Shown piece by piece: positions 1-8,361 of a stretch of 64,000 nucleotides of DNA. The position numbers and the translations under genes are program-made. Under the pieces are notes generated by a model. That model saw nothing but the letters and a program-made list of their open reading frames with translations, did no database searches and was not told the origin of the DNA. How positions within the stretch are numbered: position 1 is the stretch's first letter; every line of letters begins with the position of its first letter. The DNA is from Candidatus Zixiibacteriota bacterium (GTDB lineage Bacteria; Zixibacteria; MSB-5A5; GN15; FEB-12): contig JAVEYB010000007.1 of the NCBI GenBank assembly GCA_034003725.1, forward strand, positions 62,001-126,000, read 5' to 3'.

Positions 1-1
1 C

Positions 2-787
2 CTGCTGACCGAAATCGAAATAGCTCACAACATAAAGACCAAAACAATCGGCCGCACGCTGTGCTGTTACAATACGGTACAGTCGACCAACGATATCGCG
101 GCCCAGAAAGCCGAACACGGCGCACCGCACGGGACGGTCGTTGTAGCCGACCGTCAGACCCGAGGTCGCGGCCGGCTGGGACGTATCTGGCATTCCCCGC
201 CGGAGTCGGGCATTTATGTTTCCATCGTGCTCAGGCCGCCTTTTTCCCCGGAGCAGGCGCCCGCTCTTTCGATTATGACATCAATCGCGCTGGCGGACAC
301 GTTCAATCGCTACGCGCCGCGAGAAGTGCAAATCAAGTGGCCCAATGACGTCTGGATCGGCGGCAAAAAGGCCGCGGGCATCCTGACCGAGCTTTCGGCC
401 GACAAACACAAAATCAACCACGTGGTGGTTGGGGTCGGCATCAACGTCAACCAGGGGGTGCGCCAGTTCCCTCCCGAGTTGCGGCAGAGCGCAACGTCGC
501 TTCGACGGGCCGTGAAACGCAAAGTACGGCGAATTGAGGTTCTGCAGGATTTCCTGGTGCGGTTCGAAAAGGAGTACGAGGTCTACCTCAAGGACGGCCT
601 TCGCCCCTCACACGCGAAGATTCGTCGGTACTCATCGTTGATCGGACGGCAGATCGGTATTAGAACGGGAAATACGGTGATCGAAGGGGTGGCGATTGAT
701 ATCGACAACGAGGGGCGCCTGATTATGGATCACAACGGCACGGCGGTGGCGATCACTGCCGGCGAGGTGTCGGTGGTGAAGAGGTAG
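2..787 (+). CDS. birA: Biotin--[acetyl-CoA-carboxylase] ligase, 5' end outside the window
   Basis: Transfers biotin through biotinyl-5'-AMP onto the biotin carboxyl carrier protein of acetyl-CoA carboxylase, in the cytoplasm. The frame is open from base 2, so the start lies outside the window; 261 residues are visible. The biotin-binding loop GRGRLGR is at visible residues 55-61, followed by the family motif KWPNDVW and the AGILTE segment, and a small C-terminal domain typical of BirA. The visible part starts just before the catalytic domain, so whether an N-terminal DNA-binding helix-turn-helix (repressor type) precedes it cannot be seen. The IscU-like gene follows 58 bases downstream on the same strand. 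Confidence 0.93.
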   Translation: MLTEIEIAHNIKTKTIGRTLCCYNTVQSTNDIAAQKAEHGAPHGTVVVADRQTRGRGRLGRIWHSPPESGIYVSIVLRPPFSPEQAPALSIMTSIALADTFNRYAPREVQIKWPNDVWIGGKKAAGILTELSADKHKINHVVVGVGINVNQGVRQFPPELRQSATSLRRAVKRKVRRIEVLQDFLVRFEKEYEVYLKDGLRPSHAKIRRYSSLIGRQIGIRTGNTVIEGVAIDIDNEGRLIMDHNGTAVAITAGEVSVVKR

Positions 788-845
788 GGTATCCGGCCGG
801 CCCACCTGAGTTGCCTTAACGCAACTTCGTGCGTATCTTTCTCCC

Positions 846-1214
846 ATGTACAACGATACCATCATGGAGCACTTTCATAACCCGCGCAACGTGGGGGAGT
901 TCGAGGACGCGGATGCGGTCGGACAGGCCGGAAACGCCGCCACCGGCGATGTCATGCGCATCTATTTGAAAGTCGCCGAGGGTCGGATCGTGGGGTGCCG
1001 CCACAAAACTTTCGGTAACGCCGTCGCAATCGCAGTCAGTTCCATGGCGTCGCTGATGATCGAAGGGAAAACGCTCGCCGAGGCCGAGCAGATCACCAAA
1101 GAAGACGTCTCCGAGGCGCTCGATGGCATCCCGCCCGACAAAATGTCCTGTTCCAACATGGCGCCCGATGCGATCAAGGCCGCGGTGGCGGACTACAGAA
1201 AGAAGCACCAGTAG
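846..1214 (+). CDS. IscU/NifU-N-like scaffold protein lacking two of the three cluster cysteines
   Basis: The 122-residue protein has the IscU fold signature over its whole length: HFHNPRNVG near residues 9-17, GDVM at 34-37, KTFG at 54-57 and DAIKAA at 108-113. Canonical IscU builds Fe-S clusters on three cysteines. Here the first is Thr33 (ATGD instead of ACGD), the second is Asn58 (FGNA instead of GCG), and only the third, Cys102, is kept; the conserved Asp35 is present. An extra Cys51 lies just before the second site. No iscS, hscA/B or fdx gene is adjacent. It may be a non-cluster-forming paralogue, a regulator, or a scaffold using different ligands. The family assignment is firm; the function is not. 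Confidence 0.85.
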   Translation: MYNDTIMEHFHNPRNVGEFEDADAVGQAGNAATGDVMRIYLKVAEGRIVGCRHKTFGNAVAIAVSSMASLMIEGKTLAEAEQITKEDVSEALDGIPPDKMSCSNMAPDAIKAAVADYRKKHQ

Positions 1215-1234
1215 GACGAACCGAACATTTGCCA

Positions 1235-1252
1235 TTCCTGCGAAGGCAGGAA
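1235..1252. repeat. Short palindrome upstream of the GIY-YIG gene
   Basis: A perfect inverted repeat, TTCCTGC-gaag-GCAGGAA (7-base arms, 4-base spacer), lies 20 bases after the IscU-like gene. It shares its CCTGC-N4-GCAGG core with the element at 1681-1700. A second small inverted repeat (GAGTCG-N6-CGACTC, 1273-1290) follows. This resembles a dispersed REP-like element, but only two copies were noticed in this window. Confidence 0.6.
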
Positions 1253-1354
1253 ACTATCCTGACAATCAACAGGAGTCGCAGACTCGACTCTGCATCGAGC
1301 GGCGTGTCTGTTTGTGACCGTCCAGCATTTCCTCCTTAACACATCTCTGACGAC

Positions 1355-1648
1355 GTGGGGACTTACCACATCTACATCCTCGCCAATAATCGAAATGGCA
1401 CTTTCTACATCGGGGTCACCAACGATCTTCTGCAGCGTGTGTATGAGCATCGAAACGACCTTATTGATGGATTCACACGCAAGTACGGAGTTCACCCTCT
1501 GGTCTATTTCTTGACTTGTGGCGACGCTTATTCCGCTATCCGGCGCGAGAAGCAGTTGAAGCGATGGAAGCGAGCCTGGAAGATCCGGTGGATTGAGGAG
1601 AGGAATCCGGAGTCGGTGGACTTGTGGCACTCACTAGGCGGGGAGTGA
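1355..1648 (+). CDS. Single-domain GIY-YIG nuclease (UPF0213/YhbQ-like)
   Basis: A 97-residue protein made of one GIY-YIG domain. The two signature strands are visible as HIYIL (residues 5-9) and FYIGV (17-21), followed by the helix carrying the catalytic Arg28 (LLQRVYEH) and a later glutamate-containing segment RREKQLKRWK with the lysine-tryptophan pattern typical of this subfamily. Such proteins are thought to act as structure-specific DNA endonucleases, but most are uncharacterised. The start is a GTG; no better start is visible. The gene stands alone between trkA (convergent) and the IscU-like gene, and a CCTGC-N4-GCAGG palindrome lies on each side of it, which suggests a small mobile or repeat-associated unit. 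Confidence 0.82.
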   Translation: MGTYHIYILANNRNGTFYIGVTNDLLQRVYEHRNDLIDGFTRKYGVHPLVYFLTCGDAYSAIRREKQLKRWKRAWKIRWIEERNPESVDLWHSLGGE

Positions 1649-1680
1649 CGCACCTGCGGCACGTCCGGAGTTGAGGATGG

Positions 1681-1700
1681 ATACCTGCCTACGCAGGTAT
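1681..1700. repeat. Short palindrome downstream of the GIY-YIG gene
   Basis: Perfect inverted repeat ATACCTGC-ctac-GCAGGTAT with 8-base arms and a 4-base spacer, 33 bases after the GIY-YIG stop. Its core matches the upstream element at 1235-1252. No T tract follows, so it is not an obvious terminator. Confidence 0.6.
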
Positions 1701-1778
1701 GACAGAGAGGGGATGGTATGACAAAGCCTGGAAGGCGTGACGAACTTTGTCAGTCTTCTCAGCAGGACTCCACTCGCT

Positions 1779-2429
1779 CTACCCCTTCAGCTTCTCGATA
1801 TCCGCGCCTTTGCCCAGGACCACTAATATGTCTCCGTGTTTGATCTTGAATGATCCGGCCGGGGCGAAATCGAGCGCCTCGCTGCTCTGGTTTTTCACCG
1901 CCACCACCTGGATGTGGTACCTGTTGCGAAGGTCGAGATCCGTCAGCCGCTGGCCCGCAAAATTGCGCGGCGCGAGCACCTCGGCGACATAGTAGTCTTC
2001 GGAGAGCGGCAGGTGATCAAGCATATTCGGCCGTGCCAGAGACATCGCCACCCGCTCCGCCATCTGTTTCTCCGGAATGACAGCCTCGTCGGCGCCGACT
2101 TTCAGAAGCACTTTGGCGTGGTCGTTGGAGTTGGCTTTGACAATTAACTTTTTGGCTCCCAGCTCCTTGAGGTGCAAGGCAATCAGGATCGAGGCGTGCG
2201 AGTCTTTTCCAGTGGAAACGACGATGCAGTCGAAGTCCTGTACCGAGAGTTTCTCGAGGAAGGCGTGCACGGTGGCGTCGCCGACCAGCGCCAGGTCAAC
2301 ATCGTCCGCCAGCGCCTGCACCCGCGCCTTGTCTGAGTCGACCGCTGTCACCCGGCAGTGCTCGGCAGACAGACCTCGCGCCACCGTGGCGCCGAAATTC
2401 CCCAGACCTATCACAGCAAAGCGTTTCAT
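1779..2429 (-). CDS. trkA: TrkA/KtrA-type potassium uptake regulatory subunit (RCK)
   Basis: Cytoplasmic nucleotide-binding ring subunit that gates the TrkH/KtrB potassium channel-transporter. The 216-residue length fits a single-RCK KtrA-type subunit, not the double-length E. coli TrkA. The N-terminal Rossmann RCK domain (about 1-130) has the dinucleotide loop GLGNFG at residues 8-13 and an acidic VDSDKARV strand end; a TrkA-C domain occupies the last 75 residues or so. It begins 12 bases downstream of the trkH stop, so the two are almost certainly one operon and one complex. It converges with the GIY-YIG gene. Confidence 0.93.
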   Translation of the reverse strand: MKRFAVIGLGNFGATVARGLSAEHCRVTAVDSDKARVQALADDVDLALVGDATVHAFLEKLSVQDFDCIVVSTGKDSHASILIALHLKELGAKKLIVKANSNDHAKVLLKVGADEAVIPEKQMAERVAMSLARPNMLDHLPLSEDYYVAEVLAPRNFAGQRLTDLDLRNRYHIQVVAVKNQSSEALDFAPAGSFKIKHGDILVVLGKGADIEKLKG

Positions 2430-2441
2430 TTGTATTCCTCA

Positions 2442-3788
2442 CTAACCAACCATGATCGGCTCGTCGGGATAGACCAGTTCGCCGTGCTGCTCGCCGCGCG
2501 ACAGCGAAAACAAGAGAGTCAGCAAACCAACCCGACCGACAAACATCAGAAGTATAGCAATGATCTTCCCGGACGCTTCGAGCTGTGAAGTCGCCCCAAG
2601 TGACAGCCCGACGGTCGCAAACGCGGACACCACCTCGAACAAACTGTCCACAAACCAACCGTGCGCCAGCAAATGCGGCACCGGCCGTTCCTGAAGGAAC
2701 ATCATCGCCACAAATGCCCCGGCAATCGTGATCGATGCGACCACCATGATCGTCAGGGCCCGGGTAACCGAGTCCGGTGACAGGGACCGCTTGAAGGCTG
2801 CCACCGAGCGACGACCCATCAGGCGGTTGTAGGCCAGCAGCACGATCACCATGGCGGTCGTCACTTTCGTCCCCCCGCCGGTCGAGCCCGGACAGGCGCC
2901 GATAAACATCAAGAGCATAGTCACCAGCAGACTGACTTCGGTCAAGTGCGTCTGGGGAATGGTGTTGAATCCGGCTGTTCTCGCGGTGACGGCCTGGAAG
3001 AAGGCGTTCGCGAACGCATCAACCGAGGACATATGCGCGAACACATTGCCGCGGTCGGCGACTACGAAGGCAAGCGTTCCCGCGACAATCAGCACCGCCG
3101 TCCCGGTCAAACAGAGCTTGGTATGCAGCGACAGGCGCATCTGGCCATTCGGCCGCCACACCGCCACATCACGAACCACGGTGAAGCCCAGACCGCCGAG
3201 TATTATCAACGCCGAAACCGTCCCGATCAACGTCAGATTCGTCTGGTAGTGCTCCAGACTGCTGCTGAAGGTTGAGAAGCCGGCGTTGCAAAAGGCGCTG
3301 ACCGAGTGGAAGATGGCGTGCCAGAGGGCCTGATCAGCCGGATAATCGGCCCGAAAAACAAAAAACAGGATCGTCGTTCCCACCGCCTCTACGACGGCGG
3401 TAGTGATCAGCACCGCCCGAAGGATCGAGTGCGGGTGGAGTATATCCCCAGTGGAGAGCGATTCCGAGAGCACCAGGTTGTCCCGGAACGACAGCCGGGG
3501 TGTAATCGACAGCAGCAGCGCCGTCGCAAATGTCATGATTCCGAGACCGCCGAGTTGGATGAGCGTCAGGATTACGACCTGACCGAACAGGGAGAAGTCT
3601 TTGGGGGTATCGAGAACGATCAGGCCGGTGACACAGACCGCCGAGGTGGAGGTAAACAGGGCATCTATACAATGTATGTCCGGCCCCGCTGAGCTGAGCG
3701 GCAACGCCAGCAGGATAGAGCCGAGCAGGATGGCGCCTGCGAAATAGGCGATCAGTTTACGCCCGGGGCGTTTTCCGAGAAGTTCCAT
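2442..3788 (-). CDS. trkH: TrkH/KtrB-type potassium transporter membrane subunit
   Basis: Polytopic inner-membrane potassium transporter with the four-fold M1-P-M2 architecture. Four degenerate selectivity-filter loops are visible in order: TSAVCVTGL, HSVSAFCNAGFS, TARTAGFNT and VSAFATVGLS, each with the key glycine. The ATG at 3788 starts a 448-residue protein at MELLGKRPGRK, directly before the first membrane helix. A longer in-frame start at 3905 would add 39 residues without membrane or family character and would run into the promoter region of the divergent mutM, so the shorter start is preferred. The partner trkA follows 12 bases downstream. Confidence 0.92.
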   Translation of the reverse strand: MELLGKRPGRKLIAYFAGAILLGSILLALPLSSAGPDIHCIDALFTSTSAVCVTGLIVLDTPKDFSLFGQVVILTLIQLGGLGIMTFATALLLSITPRLSFRDNLVLSESLSTGDILHPHSILRAVLITTAVVEAVGTTILFFVFRADYPADQALWHAIFHSVSAFCNAGFSTFSSSLEHYQTNLTLIGTVSALIILGGLGFTVVRDVAVWRPNGQMRLSLHTKLCLTGTAVLIVAGTLAFVVADRGNVFAHMSSVDAFANAFFQAVTARTAGFNTIPQTHLTEVSLLVTMLLMFIGACPGSTGGGTKVTTAMVIVLLAYNRLMGRRSVAAFKRSLSPDSVTRALTIMVVASITIAGAFVAMMFLQERPVPHLLAHGWFVDSLFEVVSAFATVGLSLGATSQLEASGKIIAILLMFVGRVGLLTLLFSLSRGEQHGELVYPDEPIMVG

Positions 3789-3917
3789 AACATTCCATGA
3801 TACAAGCAAGCCGGTATCTCGATGCGGGGTAATATAGTTGCCGGCCGGATTGTCACAACTTAAAGATAACGGTACGCCCGGTCGAAACCTGAAGGGGGGC
3901 AACAACGTTTATCTGAC

Positions 3918-4769
3918 ATGCCGGAACTCCCAGAGGTCGAAACGGTCGCGCGCGGTCTTCGCGGACTGATCACCGGGCGAACCATCGCGCAGGTGCGACA
4001 GTCCGCACCGCCGTCATCAATAGTAATCAGCCCGTCGTTTGGACGGCGGACATTCGAAGCGGTGCTTCGAGGTCGCACTATCAAAGAGATCACGCGCCGG
4101 GGGAAAAATATCCTGATTTCTCTTTCGGGCGACGTGACGCTCTGGGTCCACCTGAAGATGACGGGTCGCTTTCTATACATCGAAAAGACTGCCCCGATCG
4201 ACAAACACGATCTTGTACTATTCGATTTGGAGTCGGCCGGCAACGGCAACGCCCTGCACATTCGATTCAACGACTACCGCCGCTTCGGCAGGCTCCGTGT
4301 ATTTCCGGACTGCGAACTCTGGCAACAAGACGGCCTGCGCGATCTCGGCCCGGAGCCACTCGAGATTTCCGCTGAGGAGTTCGTCGCACGCTGCCACACC
4401 CGCGCCCGACTGCTCAAAGCCGCGCTGCTTGATCAGTCCTTTCTCGCCGGGCTGGGCAACATCTATGCCGATGAGTCGCTTTACTACAGCCGGTTGCATC
4501 CGAAACGACTGACGACCTCCGTATCCCGCCGGAAGCTGATCGAACTGCACGGCCACATACAAGCGTTGCTTCGGAGGGCAATCGACGCTGCCGGAACATC
4601 GGTTGATACGTACAGCGGTGTGAACGGCAGGCCGGGTACCTTCCAGCAGTATCTCAAAGCTTACAATCGTGAGGGGGAACCATGCGAACGATGCGGCATG
4701 AGTATCGTCCGTGAAAGAATCGGCGCTCGATCGGCGCACTATTGCCGGCACTGCCAGCGTCTCCGTTGA
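3918..4769 (+). CDS. mutM: Formamidopyrimidine-DNA glycosylase
   Basis: Base-excision repair enzyme that removes 8-oxoguanine and formamidopyrimidines and nicks the abasic site. The mature N-terminus PELPEVE (catalytic Pro2 and Glu3 after loss of Met) is intact, so the start is certain. Further marks are LKMTGRF with the conserved lysine, GLGNIYADE in the helix-two-turn-helix region, and a C-terminal zinc finger with CERCG and CRHC cysteine pairs. Its 283 residues match the family length. The gene is divergent from trkH and its stop directly abuts the stop of the convergent ABC ATPase. Confidence 0.97.
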   Translation: MPELPEVETVARGLRGLITGRTIAQVRQSAPPSSIVISPSFGRRTFEAVLRGRTIKEITRRGKNILISLSGDVTLWVHLKMTGRFLYIEKTAPIDKHDLVLFDLESAGNGNALHIRFNDYRRFGRLRVFPDCELWQQDGLRDLGPEPLEISAEEFVARCHTRARLLKAALLDQSFLAGLGNIYADESLYYSRLHPKRLTTSVSRRKLIELHGHIQALLRRAIDAAGTSVDTYSGVNGRPGTFQQYLKAYNREGEPCERCGMSIVRERIGARSAHYCRHCQRLR

Positions 4770-5810
4770 CTACACGAACCGAATCCGCTCGCCCGTTTCC
4801 GGATCAAAAAACAAGAGCGCACTGGAGTAGAAGCCGAAGCGAACGTCCTGTCCGATCTCGACCGGATCCGTCAATTTTGCGATTGTCAACGAAATGTCCT
4901 GAAACCGGATGGTGGCGACGTACTGGTCGCCGAGGTATTCGCACGCAGTGACTCTCCCGGGGTATTCGTACTGGGGTCCGAGCCGGACCGACTCGGGCCT
5001 GATGGCTATGACAATATCCCTGTCCGCGCACCCGGTAAGGTCCGAGCCGAACGGAACGAGCCGTCCGCTGTGGACTTTGGCCTCGACGGTGTTGATTCTG
5101 GGCTGGCCGATGAATTCCGCCACAAACCGATTGGACGGGTCACCGTACAAGTCCTCCGGCGTACCAAATTGCTGCATGGTGCCTCGATGCAGGAGCGCGA
5201 TCCGGTCGGCCATGGTCAAAGCCTCGGCTTGATCGTGGGTCACGTGGATCATCGGACGCTGCTGCCTGCGCTGCAAGTCGACTATCTCCCGGCGCATCCT
5301 CACGCGCAGGTCGGCATCCAGATTTGACAATGGCTCGTCGAGAAGATAGATACTCGGCTGGCGAATAATAGCCCGGCCGAGTGCGACGCGCTGCCGCTGT
5401 CCGCCGGACAGCTGCCCGGGCTTTTTGGCGAGATGGGCGCTCAGGTCAAGAATCTCGGCGACATGCGCAATCCTCCGCATCCGCTCCCCCCTCGCTACGC
5501 GGGCAACCTTCAGCGGGAAAGCCAGGTTTTGTTCGATCGTCATGTGCGGATAGAGCGAGTAGTTCTGGAAGACCAGTGCGACATCGCGGTCGCGCGGCCG
5601 AAGCTGATCGACCCGGCGGCTGTTTATATAGATCTCTCCTCGGTCAGCCTCTTCGAGTCCCGCAATGATGCGCAACAACGTCGACTTGCCACACCCCGAA
5701 GGTCCCAGCAACACCAGCAGCTCGCTGTCACCCGTCTCGAACGAGATGTCGTCGAGCACCGGCATGTCGTCGAATCGCTTACTGAGATTCCGAACGGTCA
5801 ATCCGGCCAT
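4770..5810 (-). CDS. MalK/UgpC-type ABC transporter ATP-binding protein
   Basis: A 346-residue ATPase with Walker A GPSGCGKST, Q-loop FQNYSLYPHM, ABC signature LSGGQRQR, Walker B IYLLDEPLSNLD, H-loop HVTHD, and a C-terminal TOBE/OB extension of about 110 residues. This architecture belongs to the CUT1 carbohydrate importer family (MalK, UgpC, MsmK), where one ATPase can serve several permeases. No permease or binding protein is nearby, so the substrate is unknown. Its ATG shares one base with the recF TGA (TGATG), which indicates translational coupling to recF. Why an importer ATPase follows recF is unclear. Confidence 0.93.
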   Translation of the reverse strand: MAGLTVRNLSKRFDDMPVLDDISFETGDSELLVLLGPSGCGKSTLLRIIAGLEEADRGEIYINSRRVDQLRPRDRDVALVFQNYSLYPHMTIEQNLAFPLKVARVARGERMRRIAHVAEILDLSAHLAKKPGQLSGGQRQRVALGRAIIRQPSIYLLDEPLSNLDADLRVRMRREIVDLQRRQQRPMIHVTHDQAEALTMADRIALLHRGTMQQFGTPEDLYGDPSNRFVAEFIGQPRINTVEAKVHSGRLVPFGSDLTGCADRDIVIAIRPESVRLGPQYEYPGRVTACEYLGDQYVATIRFQDISLTIAKLTDPVEIGQDVRFGFYSSALLFFDPETGERIRFV

Positions 5811-6898
5811 CAGTGCATCTCCTCGATCGCCCCGTTTCGAATCCGGAAGTTTCGGCTGTTGGCCGCCAGATCGTCCGGAGGTGTAACGGCGGTCGTCAGA
5901 AACAGCTGGGTGAAACTGTCGAATGCCCGGACCAGTCCCATCGTGCGCGTATCATCCAGTTCCGCAAAAATCTCATCAAGCAGCAGGATTGGCGGCTGAT
6001 TCCGCCGTTCCTTCAGAATGTGATATACGGCGAGCTTCAGCGCGATCGCGGCTGTCCGAAGCTGACCCTGTGAGCCGTGGGTCCGCGCCGGGTATCCGCC
6101 GATCTCGAAATGAATGTCATCGCGATGCGGCCCTACGAGTGCGACGTTCATGGCGCGCTCCCGGTCCCGGTACCGTTCCAGCGTCGCCACTATGCGCCGT
6201 TCAATCGCATCGGTATCCAGATCGTCATCGCCGAGTCCGACCGACGGCCGATAAGTGACTGTCATCGTCTCGCCGTCGGCAATCTGCGCATAGTGGGTAC
6301 CCGCGTGGGCCGCAACGTCGCGTAAGAAAGCCCGGCGGGCCGTCATCACCCGCGCACCCACCGAGGCCACGATAACGTCAAAAGGCGTCGGGTCCATGTT
6401 GTTTTTCAGGGCAGCGTTTTTCTGGGCCAGGGCCTTCTGGTAATCAGCAAGATCTGCCAGGTACTTCACCGAATACTGCGAGAGGTACATATCAAGGAAT
6501 TGTCGCCGAGTCGACGGCGCCGCGGTCAGGATAGCGGTATCTTCCGGGCCCGCCGCCACGGCGCAAAAATGGCGATAGAGTTCGGCCAGTTTGATACCCA
6601 CACCGTCAAGGGTGATACGCTTCCGACCACCGCGTTCGTAGGCGAGGGCTAGTTCCGGACATCTGGATCCGTCGTCCAGCGTCCCTTCCAACCGATAAAA
6701 AGGCTGGTCATGCTTCGTTAATACGGCATCCGGCGCTCCCCGCTGCGATCGACCAAGCATAAAGACGAATAAAGCCTCGAGAAGGTTGGTCTTCCCCGAC
6801 CCGTTGTTGCCGTAGAAGATATTCACGCCCGGGGCGAAGTCCACGGCCAGTGAGTCGAAGTTTCTGAAGTACGTCAGATCCAGTCGGGTGATAGTCAT
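5810..6898 (-). CDS. recF: DNA replication and repair protein RecF
   Basis: SMC-like ATPase that loads RecA at single-strand gaps together with RecO and RecR. The N-terminus has the RecF pattern RLDLTYFRNF and Walker A GNNGSGKTNLLEA; the conserved late motif LLLDEIFAELD (Walker B and D-loop) is near the C-terminus. The chosen ATG gives MTITRLDL, the normal family start, and 362 residues. A 17-residue longer in-frame start at 6949 would translate through the terminator hairpin at 6915-6941 and is disfavoured. recF follows dnaN as in most bacteria, but the next gene is an ABC ATPase, not gyrB. Confidence 0.95.
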   Translation of the reverse strand: MTITRLDLTYFRNFDSLAVDFAPGVNIFYGNNGSGKTNLLEALFVFMLGRSQRGAPDAVLTKHDQPFYRLEGTLDDGSRCPELALAYERGGRKRITLDGVGIKLAELYRHFCAVAAGPEDTAILTAAPSTRRQFLDMYLSQYSVKYLADLADYQKALAQKNAALKNNMDPTPFDVIVASVGARVMTARRAFLRDVAAHAGTHYAQIADGETMTVTYRPSVGLGDDDLDTDAIERRIVATLERYRDRERAMNVALVGPHRDDIHFEIGGYPARTHGSQGQLRTAAIALKLAVYHILKERRNQPPILLLDEIFAELDDTRTMGLVRAFDSFTQLFLTTAVTPPDDLAANSRNFRIRNGAIEEMH

Positions 6899-6902
6899 GA
6901 CA

Positions 6903-6941
6903 CGTACAAAAGAAAATGGCAGATAGGGGCTACCTGCCATT
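6903..6941 (-). terminator. Intrinsic terminator between dnaN and recF
   Basis: On the minus strand an 11-base-pair stem (one G-U pair) with the five-base loop gcccc occupies 6941-6915 and is followed directly by TTTTCTTTT. It begins 24 bases after the dnaN stop and ends just before the recF ATG. It should end most dnaN transcripts, so recF would need read-through or its own promoter, or be attenuated. Confidence 0.78.
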
Positions 6942-6965
6942 CTCCGCAAGATTGCAGTTCGTTCC

Positions 6966-8078
6966 CTATTCCGCGAGCCGAAGCGGCATGATCAGACAGA
7001 GATACTCCTGCTTGGCAAGGGTGGGCGAATATATAACGCCGGCCGCAACGGGCGATGATAACTCAAAGATAACCTCATCTCCGTCGATCCGGGCCAGAAT
7101 CTCGGTCAGGTACGATGCGTTGTATCCGATCTCGATAGCGTCTCCCGTGTAGTCGCACTCAAGCTGCTCCTGCCCTTCACCCCCGACGTCAACATTACTC
7201 GTAGACAGTGTCAGGGTGTTTCCATTGATGCTGAATTTTACCTGGTGTGTGAGAGCATTTGAGAGAATCGACACGCGCCGTACCGCCCCATTCAACTCCT
7301 CTTTCGAGACGGTCAGCTTTTTGTCGCTGTTGGTCGGAATGACCTGCTCAAAATTCGGGTATGGGCCCTCAATCAGACGCGATGTGAGAATTACGTCATC
7401 AAGATTGAAAATTACATTGTTCTCCCCGAAAATCACACCGACCTCTACACCTTCTTTCTCGAGGAAGCGAGGAATCAGGTTCAGTACCTTCGGCGGTATA
7501 ATAATATCTTCGTGCAGCCCTTTGAGTTTTGGATTGTCCAAGGACATCTTGGCCAGTCGATGCCCGTCCGTGGCAACCATCTGCATACGCTCGCCTTCGG
7601 TCTGCCAGAGGACCCCATTGAGCGCCGGCCGAGTCTCATCGTTGGAGCAAGCAAAGGTCGTCTTGCGGATCATTTTAACCAGCTCGTCACCGGAAATCCG
7701 TACTTCCTTTTTCGTATTCACTGCGGGGAGTTTAGGGAAATCATCTGCAGAGACCGTTGCTATCTTGTATGAACCGTTCGGGATACGGATTTCCATGCGA
7801 GTATTGGTAGACTCGAATGTAATCTCCGATTCCGGCAATTCACGGATAATCTCAAACAGAATGCGGGCCGGGAGCGCCGCCGATCCCTTTTTCGCCACCT
7901 GACACTCAACGGTCGCGGTAATCGAAATATCCAGGTCAGTCGCCGATATCTTCAGTTTGTTCTCCAGCGCTTCAACCAAGATGTTTGTCAGGATAGGCAG
8001 TGTCGATTTGGTCGGCACCACCTGAAGGATCGACTGGAGGGAACTGCTCAGTCGGGACTTCGAAAGAGTAAACTTCAT
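6966..8078 (-). CDS. dnaN: DNA polymerase III sliding clamp (beta subunit)
   Basis: Ring-shaped processivity clamp that holds DNA polymerase III on the template. The 370-residue protein begins MKFTLSKSRL and shows the three repeated clamp domains; characteristic segments include LPILTNIL, TDLDISI, ATDGHRLA and the C-terminal PMRLAE, which contributes to the partner-binding pocket. The ATG at 8078 has the Shine-Dalgarno AGGAGA at good spacing; a ten-residue longer in-frame start at 8108 lies upstream of that site and is less likely. The gene follows dnaA with a 283-base spacer and is separated from recF by a terminator. Confidence 0.97.
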   Translation of the reverse strand: MKFTLSKSRLSSSLQSILQVVPTKSTLPILTNILVEALENKLKISATDLDISITATVECQVAKKGSAALPARILFEIIRELPESEITFESTNTRMEIRIPNGSYKIATVSADDFPKLPAVNTKKEVRISGDELVKMIRKTTFACSNDETRPALNGVLWQTEGERMQMVATDGHRLAKMSLDNPKLKGLHEDIIIPPKVLNLIPRFLEKEGVEVGVIFGENNVIFNLDDVILTSRLIEGPYPNFEQVIPTNSDKKLTVSKEELNGAVRRVSILSNALTHQVKFSINGNTLTLSTSNVDVGGEGQEQLECDYTGDAIEIGYNASYLTEILARIDGDEVIFELSSPVAAGVIYSPTLAKQEYLCLIMPLRLAE

Positions 8079-8361
8079 CGCTCGGTTCTCCTGCAGAGAG
8101 CTTCCCACAGGAAGTCTCTTATAATACCCGCTATACTCAAAGGCATAATATCAATAAGGGCCGTTGATATGTGTGCAACTACCCCTCAGGTTGTGATAAG
8201 ATACGGTATTTCGTGGTCGGAAAGCAACTTATCAAATTACTGCAGTCGTACTCTTTTCCACGGTCATTATAGAGTGGGCTGTGAGTAACTGCCTCATTTT
8301 CCACAGATCCGAGAGTAGCCCGGTTTATCCCGAATTTGTCCACGCCACAGTCCACAGGTTG
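8079..8361. other. dnaA-dnaN intergenic region with degenerate DnaA-box-like sites
   Basis: This 283-base spacer carries several near matches to the DnaA box TTATCCACA: TTTTCCACA at 8297-8305, TTGTCCACG at 8336-8344, TTTTCCACG at 8254-8262, TTATCCCGA at 8325-8333 and CAGTCCACA at 8348-8356. It must also hold the dnaN promoter and leader. It could be a second DnaA-binding cluster, as in bipartite origins, or DnaA-mediated control of dnaN. The upstream region of dnaA has better boxes. Confidence 0.45.
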
